From positions 4,278,001 through 4,342,000 of the forward strand of contig NC_089431.1 of NCBI RefSeq assembly GCF_026210795.1: a stretch of DNA of 64,000 nt. Reading direction: 5' to 3'. The notes beneath the pieces are model-generated. The model made no database searches. It worked only from the letters and a program-made list of their open reading frames with translations, and had not been told where the DNA came from. Source of the DNA: Rhizophagus irregularis. Lineage: Eukaryota > Glomeromycota > Glomeromycetes > Glomerales > Glomeraceae. Below are positions 58,590 to 64,000 of the stretch, one piece after another (position 1 is the stretch's first letter; every line of letters begins with the position of its first letter). A program made the position numbers and the translations under genes.

Positions 58590-59935
58590 AAACCCAAAAG
58601 AAAATGCCTCGCAACAATAAATTAGTTAAACTAAGAAGTTCCTCCGGAAAGCACTCTTCAGACAATGAAAGTTGCTTTAATAGCATCTTTATGTAATTTT
58701 TCTAATTCATTATTGTAGGAACTGAACGATTATCTTCCAAAGTATATTTTTTTCGAATTCTGTGTCAGTTTTAGGGATGGCAACGGTCACGGTCATTAAC
58801 CGGTTATGACCGGTCCGTGACCGATATCGGTCGGTCAAAGACCTCTGACAAACCGTTTGACCGACCGGTCTGACCGACCGGTTAGCCGACCGTTTGACCG
58901 ACAATCCTGAAAACATTTGTGAAACGTAATTTAATAAAAAAAATGTTTCGCAAACGTTTTTTTAATTATTTTAATAGAAAACGTTGCGAAAACGTTTTTT
59001 ATTAAGTATTTCAATTAAATTACGTTTCGCAAACGTTTTCAGGATCGGTTAACCAGTCGGTCAAACAGTCGGTTAACCGGTCGGTCAGACCGGTCGGTCA
59101 AACGGTCGGTCGGTCGGTCAAAGGTTCTTGACCGGTTATGACCGACCGATGACCGACCATGACCGACCGTTGCCATCCCTAGTCAGTTTCAATATCACTT
59201 CGCAAATTGTTCCATCTATCTCACTCATAGACAGTGCTATATTTTTTCGGTTCTATAGTACTATCATTTGCTTGACTAGGAACAAAAGTAATAAATAAAT
59301 CGTAGAGAGTAATAATTATTACTTCCCTTGCGGAGATAATATCTCTGATTGTTGTTTTCAAACATACAGTAGCAATAGACTTTTCCGCAGATGTAAGAGT
59401 TTTTCTTGTCTCCTGAATAAGCTTCTTAGAAAAAGTGATTTTTTTGTCTTTCTCTTCTATGGATTTGCTTATGGAGGCTTCATGAGGTGCAATGCGTTAC
59501 ATTTTGTTATTATATTGATCCTCCAATTTTTTCTTTAATGAACGTAAGTCATCTACAAATTTTTTATGTTCATCTTGAAAACGTTTGAGATTCAGCACTA
59601 AGAAACTTGATTGGTTATTGTTTTCTGAATTTCTAATTTTGCTTGTTCCAATTTCTCCACATATTTTTTTTCATGTTGATGCAACAGATTTTCATGGTCA
59701 GTTATATCTTTTTCTCGTTCAGGAAAAGATTGTTCGAATAAAACTAACCTGTTAAAAGTATCAATCCATACCTGGGTCGTATTAGCTGTTGTTTTCAGTC
59801 GCTGACGATCCTTTTTCTTTTTCTTTGCGTAATTAGCTACCCCCGATTCAACAATTCTTCCACTTCAAGACGAATACCACTCGCCTCTTCTATCGTTAGC
59901 GGATACAGTATTTCCGAGTTGTGAGACGTCGCCAT
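58590..59935 (-). pseudogene. Coiled-coil protein remnant, interrupted by a MITE
   Basis: From ATG 59935 the minus strand reads MATSHNSEILYPLTIEEASG and EVEELLN, then a stop. Later blocks are VLNLKRFQDEHKKFVDDLRS and KKKLEDQYNNKM (about 59600-59510), KDKKITFSKKLIQETRKTLT (about 59440), a block ending near SDIETD at 59190 and, beyond the MITE at 58772, SEECFPEELLSLTNLLLRG (about 58660-58600). The charged heptads suggest a long coiled coil, as in gag-like or structural proteins. It converges on the gag/retropepsin remnant and both may derive from one retroelement family. I cannot name it. Confidence 0.5.
58772..59181. mobile_element. 410-bp hAT-like foldback MITE
   Basis: The element starts TAGGGATGGCAACGGTC and ends GACCGTTGCCATCCCTA. 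It is flanked by the perfect 8-bp duplication GTCAGTTT (58764-58771 and 59182-59189). Arms are made of GACCG and CGGTC words and a CCTGAAAACATTTG / CAAACGTTTTCAGG inner pair, so nearly the whole element folds back. It shares the TAGGGATG-CAA end with the element at 57806. Confidence 0.93.
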
Positions 59936-60734
59936 ATATCATTTTTAATAGAACATGGAAGCTGATTAAGTTGTGTTGCGTAGTATGTGTGGAAAGATGG
60001 AAATAACAAGTTACTCATTTATCTAAAGAGTACTCAACAGCAGACACATGAAAAAAAAATCTTAGAATTCAGAGAACTATATGTATTCCTAGAATCAAGG
60101 AATTCTATAAATTCGGTAATGATAAAAAATATGAGTTTATCAATTTATTAGATTTTATTACGTTCACAAGAAAAAAAAAAGCAGAAATGATAGGAATTCG
60201 TGTAATTCAATGAATTTGTGGAAATAAAAAATAAACTAAATATGTGGATAAGAACGTGTAGACTAATGGGAGCCCATTATTTAGTTCAAAGCGTGGGACA
60301 TATGCTGGAGATCACAATTTTCATATTTAAGAGTATGACCATGAATTTTTGATTTGATTTTGTATAGAGGTAAAATTGCTTAAATTTTATTAGTTTCGAT
60401 AAATTATGTACAAAGCGGATAAAAGGATCATTAACCAGTGCCTCACCTTATACTGTATATGTCTTGAATGGAACATGATTTCGTCACGGAAATCGACCAA
60501 CGTTTACTCTACATTAATAAGGTCAAACACCATTCAAAGATCACCAATCATCTTGACAAGATATTTCTGAAGAATTGTACTGTACATATCAAGTTCTGTA
60601 CGAAAAATAATAACATACATGTCGCACACTCGCTACGTCACATGACAAAATATACAGCAAAGTAAAAACGAGTCTTTACTTTATTATTTGTATAAAAAAA
60701 AATTATATATACTGCGTTATGATAATAAAAAATA
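59936..60734. other. Intergenic stretch
   Basis: No supported gene. A 65-codon plus-strand ORF at 60468-60665 lacks any motif. The 3' end of the gene at 60735 lies at the right. Confidence 0.35.
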
Positions 60735-61616
60735 TTATAATTCTTTAGGGTTTGTTAGAAATATTAATAAAGAATACGTTAAGAAAATGTGCATAGGAAT
60801 CATGATTAAAAAATATGCTAAATCCCTAAACCACCTTCCTTCTATATGTCTTAACATCGAGTAATGATTATGTGGCAAGATCATAGTGTACATATATAGT
60901 TCCTTAGGTACGATATTAAATGCGCCAATATTCGATCCAGTTAGCTCCATTCGACCACTTGTTTTATTAAATTTAAACACTCTAATTATTTCAATAACGT
61001 CACGGCCGATTACTTTATTAAGAATATCATCCTTTTGTAGATCTAGGAGCATTTGATTCGTGTACCCTGTTAATGTTGAGAACGTTGTTTGGTCCAGAGC
61101 CTTGATTACAATGTTCACTTTTCTTACAAACGGCAATTTTGGTTCCTTCATTGGAAGGAGTTGCATTGCTTGTTTTCCCGACTTTATGATTTGTCTTCCT
61201 GGAATTTCCGTTAGGGCGAATTTCATTTATGTATTCTCTTTTTCCGTTAACATGTCGTCGGGTTCCTTAAAAAAGAATTTTATAAGTATGGCTAACCAAA
61301 CATACACATGAAAATGATAGTAGATAGACTTACCAGTTGATCTTGTTTGAGAAGATCCATTATGTTCGAGATTCAGATTCATAAGTATTTCGTCGTGCTC
61401 TTCATACGGACATCCGGCCTCAACCCACTTATCATATTCCGTCCAATTCACGTAACTCTTAAAATTCTCACTTGCTTCTTTAAAATCTTCTTCGGTAAAT
61501 TGAGGAAAAAGAGACCGTGGAAATTGAGACTCTGACATATTTAAGAGTTTAAGTAGTGATGTGATGTCATTTTGATGGGTTTTAACAGAATTTAATGTAA
61601 CACGACTCAAGTGCAA
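60735..61616 (-). CDS. Two-exon gene of unknown function
   Basis: Exon 1 is 61616-61334 and exon 2 is 61198-60735. The 135-bp GT-AG intron ends CCTAACGGAAATTCCAG, with a branch-point-like CTAAC, and joins the exons in phase to 248 aa. Without this splice, exon 2 would seem to begin at an internal ATG after a stop. The first exon is acidic with ESQFPRSLFPQFTEEDF and a possible alternative start (MSESQFP, about 61538). The second contains VNIVIKALDQTTFSTLTGY, GRDVIEIIRVFKFNKTSG and, near the end, a hydrophobic segment FLIMIPMHIFLTYSLLIFL that may span or anchor in a membrane. I recognise no family. Confidence 0.6.
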
Positions 61617-62343
61617 TTATTCTGATTTGTAATGAATCGATCTCACATGACCAGGAACCTGTAAATATTATTTCGATTTGAAGTGAAGATTTGACTAAAA
61701 ATTTCGATTTATTTCGATTTTGGCATGTAATGAGTAATCGTGTATATATTGGTATCCAATATATATTAATAGTATATAGATATTATAATTTATCTCAGCG
61801 ACTTGGTTTTTTTGAGTGGGTGAAATCATATACAGGTTATGCGATCGGCGGTGAAAATTATTAACTAATTGGAAATGATATTATAATATGAAAGCAGATG
61901 AGTGAGAGGGCGGGATGCCAGTGGCAACACTGCAAAAAGGGGCTTTCATTTTTTTTATATCAAAGTCACACAATAGATATGTAGTCCCCGCAGATCATAT
62001 GATATGTAGTCATATAAGCGGAAAAAATTATGGAGTCAAAAATGAGAACTCCCCGCAGCGCAGGAGAGGAGTAATCATGTGATATGTAATCATATAAGCA
62101 AAAAAATTTTTGCTTCAAAACGCCCACTTTTCTACTACTTTGAGAATTTTTTACTATAATATTATTGTTTATTTTCATTCATTCAATAAAAGAAATAAAA
62201 AGTTTCGGTTTAAAATGAACAGGAACAAACTATAAGTAAGTCTAAAGTAATTCAAATCAAAACGTAAACAAAACCGCCACAACGACAGCGCCACCCTGGT
62301 GTGTATAAAGGCTAAGAGGAGAGAAAAAATAAAAAAAAAAGAA
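61617..62343. other. Intergenic stretch with short repeats
   Basis: 61660-61730 resembles 1036-1110 (TGTAAATATTATTTCGATTT and following). 61996-62031 and 62073-62108 are similar 35-bp direct repeats with ATATGTA(G/A)TCATATAAGC. No gene is seen. Confidence 0.5.
61996..62108 (+). repeat. Pair of about 35-bp direct repeats
   Basis: Both units contain GTGATATGTAATCATATAAG-like sequence followed by A and T runs, 77 bp apart. Each unit includes a partial palindrome (ATGTA and TCATAT). Confidence 0.55.
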
Positions 62344-62715
62344 CTAAATAGGACGAATTAATCTATTAATATGAGAGAAATCATGAAAATAAATGGAAAC
62401 ATCTATGCTATTAAAGAGAAGAGTATCTCTATGAGATTGCCAAGGTCCTGAATGGAGAAAATTACAAGAGGTCCATCTAATATACGCAGATTCATCTATT
62501 CTTGCGTTAGGTTTTAAGTACGGGATACCATGGAAAGCGTTTTTATATTTGTAAAGTTTAAATATTTCCTCCCATGTATCACATGTTCTATCTCTATCAC
62601 ATGAAGAAGACACGTGCCGAAACGTTTTTTCGTATAGATGGATTATGTTATGTCCCACCATGATATCAGATTTTTGTAAGCAAAAAAAAAAAGTTTTTTG
62701 GGGCTGTGTATCCAT
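62344..62715 (-). CDS. Hypothetical small protein
   Basis: A 123-codon frame starts at 62715 (MDTQPQKTFFFCLQKSDIMV) and includes RDRTCDTWEEIFKLYKYKNA and PNARIDESAYIRWTSC. Composition is protein-like rather than A+T noise, with His, Trp and Cys residues. No family is recognised. It could be a single-exon gene or one exon of a decayed gene. Confidence 0.35.
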   Translation of the reverse strand: MDTQPQKTFFFCLQKSDIMVGHNIIHLYEKTFRHVSSSCDRDRTCDTWEEIFKLYKYKNAFHGIPYLKPNARIDESAYIRWTSCNFLHSGPWQSHRDTLLFNSIDVSIYFHDFSHINRLIRPI

Positions 62716-63344
62716 TATTAATCTTGATTTACAAATTCACTTAACTAGATACAGTAAGTGTCAATAATTTTAATCGTCGAGAAAAAAAAATTTTTTTGTT
62801 CACTACATAAGAAAATTGCAATAATAAAAAAAATAATTATTAATGTAAGTAGGTGAAGATTTTTCTTGGAAAAAAAAAAAAATTCGAAAATTCTTCGTGG
62901 TTTGTATGTACTGAATTGAATATTTGCTTAAAAGTGTGTGTGAAACATTTTTTTGATCAACCCCAAAAAACTGGAATAAACTAACCTTTCATGACAAGAT
63001 AATTCCTTGGCAGTTTATTATAAATTCACATCCGTTTAATATATTCAATACAAGTTTATTTAAATGATGGTGGATTTTTTTTTAAAAAAAAAGAAAAAAA
63101 ACCACTTTACGTTGTGCAATAACACAAAAAAAAAGAGATTATTTCACTTATCGGAAATATGTTACCCCATATAGTAAATTAACAAAGGTTTTACCGAATT
63201 AAACTATGTTGATCCCAATTAACGGATTTTAATAAGGTTTTAAAAATTTTGTCGCACAAAGTTGATACAAAAATTTTATTATTAATAATCGACCGTGATC
63301 GTGGATTAAAAAATTTTCTTTCAACTATTATAATAGTTAAAATC
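62716..63344. other. Upstream region of the dienelactone hydrolase gene
   Basis: A+T-rich DNA with several A runs of 8-11. It presumably contains the promoter of the gene at 63345. No box can be assigned. Confidence 0.4.
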
Positions 63345-64000
63345 ATGTCGGAAATAACTTGTCATGATATTCCTCCAGTTAAAAGTGATTATGAACCTAT
63401 TGGAAATACAGTGAAAGTTGCCGATTTTGATGTTTATGTTTCAATACCAGAAAATAAATCGAAACCTTTCAAAAAAGCAATCATTGTTTCTTACGATATT
63501 TACGGATTTCATCCAAATCTAAAACAATATTGTGATATTTTAGCGAAAGCTGGGTTTCTTGCTTTACTTCCAGATTATTTTCGTGGACAAACAAGTGAAT
63601 CTTTTGAAGGAGGGTAAATATATAATATTTCTATTTAATTTTTTTTTATAATTTAATACAACTTTTAAAATGTGTAGACTTCAAGGTATAATCAAGTTTC
63701 TCAAGGAGAATTATCCAACGGAAAAAAACGTAGAGGATACTTTAAAAGTTATTGAATATTTTCGTTCAGAATATGGTGTTGAAAATTTTGGATTTACAGG
63801 ATTTTGTTGGGGTGGAATTCTTGGTTCAGTTCTTTGTTCAATTAAAGATTTTGATGCTTGTGTTTTAATCCATTATGCTCCTGGAATTCAACCACCAGAA
63901 AAATTTGAAAAATCTCAATGTCCTATTGCATTCTTACCTGCAGCCGGAGATGTTGATAGCGTGAGTTTAATAAATAATCTCATTTTAATTTTTTATTTTG
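63345..64000 (+). CDS. Dienelactone hydrolase family protein, 5' part
   Basis: Exon 1 is 63345-63613 and exon 2 is 63678-63960, joined in phase across a 64-bp GT-AG intron. A GTGAGT donor at 63961 starts a second intron that leaves the window. The start MSEITCHDIPPVKSDYEPIG is preferred over the upstream ATG at 63249, as it matches the usual length. Family motifs are VSYDIYGFHPN (oxyanion side), LLPDYFRGQ and GFCWGG with nucleophile Cys133. The catalytic Asp and His of the Cys-Asp-His triad would lie in the missing 3' part; PAAGDVDS at the break is the usual approach to the Asp. The enzyme is a cytosolic alpha/beta hydrolase acting on lactone or ester bonds. Confidence 0.9.

Overview
The window looks like nuclear DNA of an arbuscular mycorrhizal fungus of the Rhizophagus type (Glomeromycotina). 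This is inferred from very high A+T, 60-135 bp GT-AG introns, decayed BTB-TLDc and TKL-like kinase genes, MULE, CACTA and pogo transposases, and a multi-ORF LINE with a poly-A tail. I saw no rRNA, tRNA, CRISPR or bacterial operon.

Layout. 1-8.6 kb is gene-poor: a MULE transposase relic, a BTB-TLDc relic, a TA-flanked foldback element and one copy of a 0.9 kb dispersed repeat. 8.65-10.2 kb holds a four-exon membrane-anchored P-loop NTPase, followed by a small frame-conflicted gene. 12.26-14.75 kb is a complete pogo/Tigger element with matching ends, TA target duplication and an intact two-exon transposase. It sits 24 bp past the stop of a multi-exon RG-repeat gene (14.77-16.44 kb). A tandem array (16.8-17.2 kb) separates that gene from a divergent CACTA/TNP2-like transposase gene (17.4-21.4 kb). 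22-28 kb contains a broken unknown gene, a kinase C-lobe cut off at the second copy of the 0.9 kb repeat, and a second BTB-TLDc pseudogene. 29.3-32.5 kb is a seven-exon gene (921 aa) for a secreted-then-polytopic membrane protein; all splice phases agree.

34.0-42.04 kb is a full-length LINE on the minus strand with a perfect 15-bp target duplication, a 23-nt A tail and only two single-base frame breaks, so it is a recent insertion. 43-59 kb is a graveyard of short terminal-inverted-repeat elements, at least eight with readable target duplications. It also holds an orphan degenerate protein-coding island (45.6-47.9 kb) bounded by telomere-like direct repeats, an intact astacin metalloprotease gene (50.95-51.96 kb), and a gag/retropepsin pseudogene interrupted three times by different small elements. 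The last 4 kb carries a two-exon gene of unknown function, a small ORF and the 5' part of a dienelactone-hydrolase-family gene that runs off the window.

The genes do not form a pathway. The host genes (NTPase, 921-aa membrane protein, astacin, 248-aa protein, dienelactone hydrolase) are scattered among mobile DNA. The most notable items are the intact pogo element, the recent LINE, the 45.6-47.9 kb island, the nested retropepsin locus and the astacin gene.
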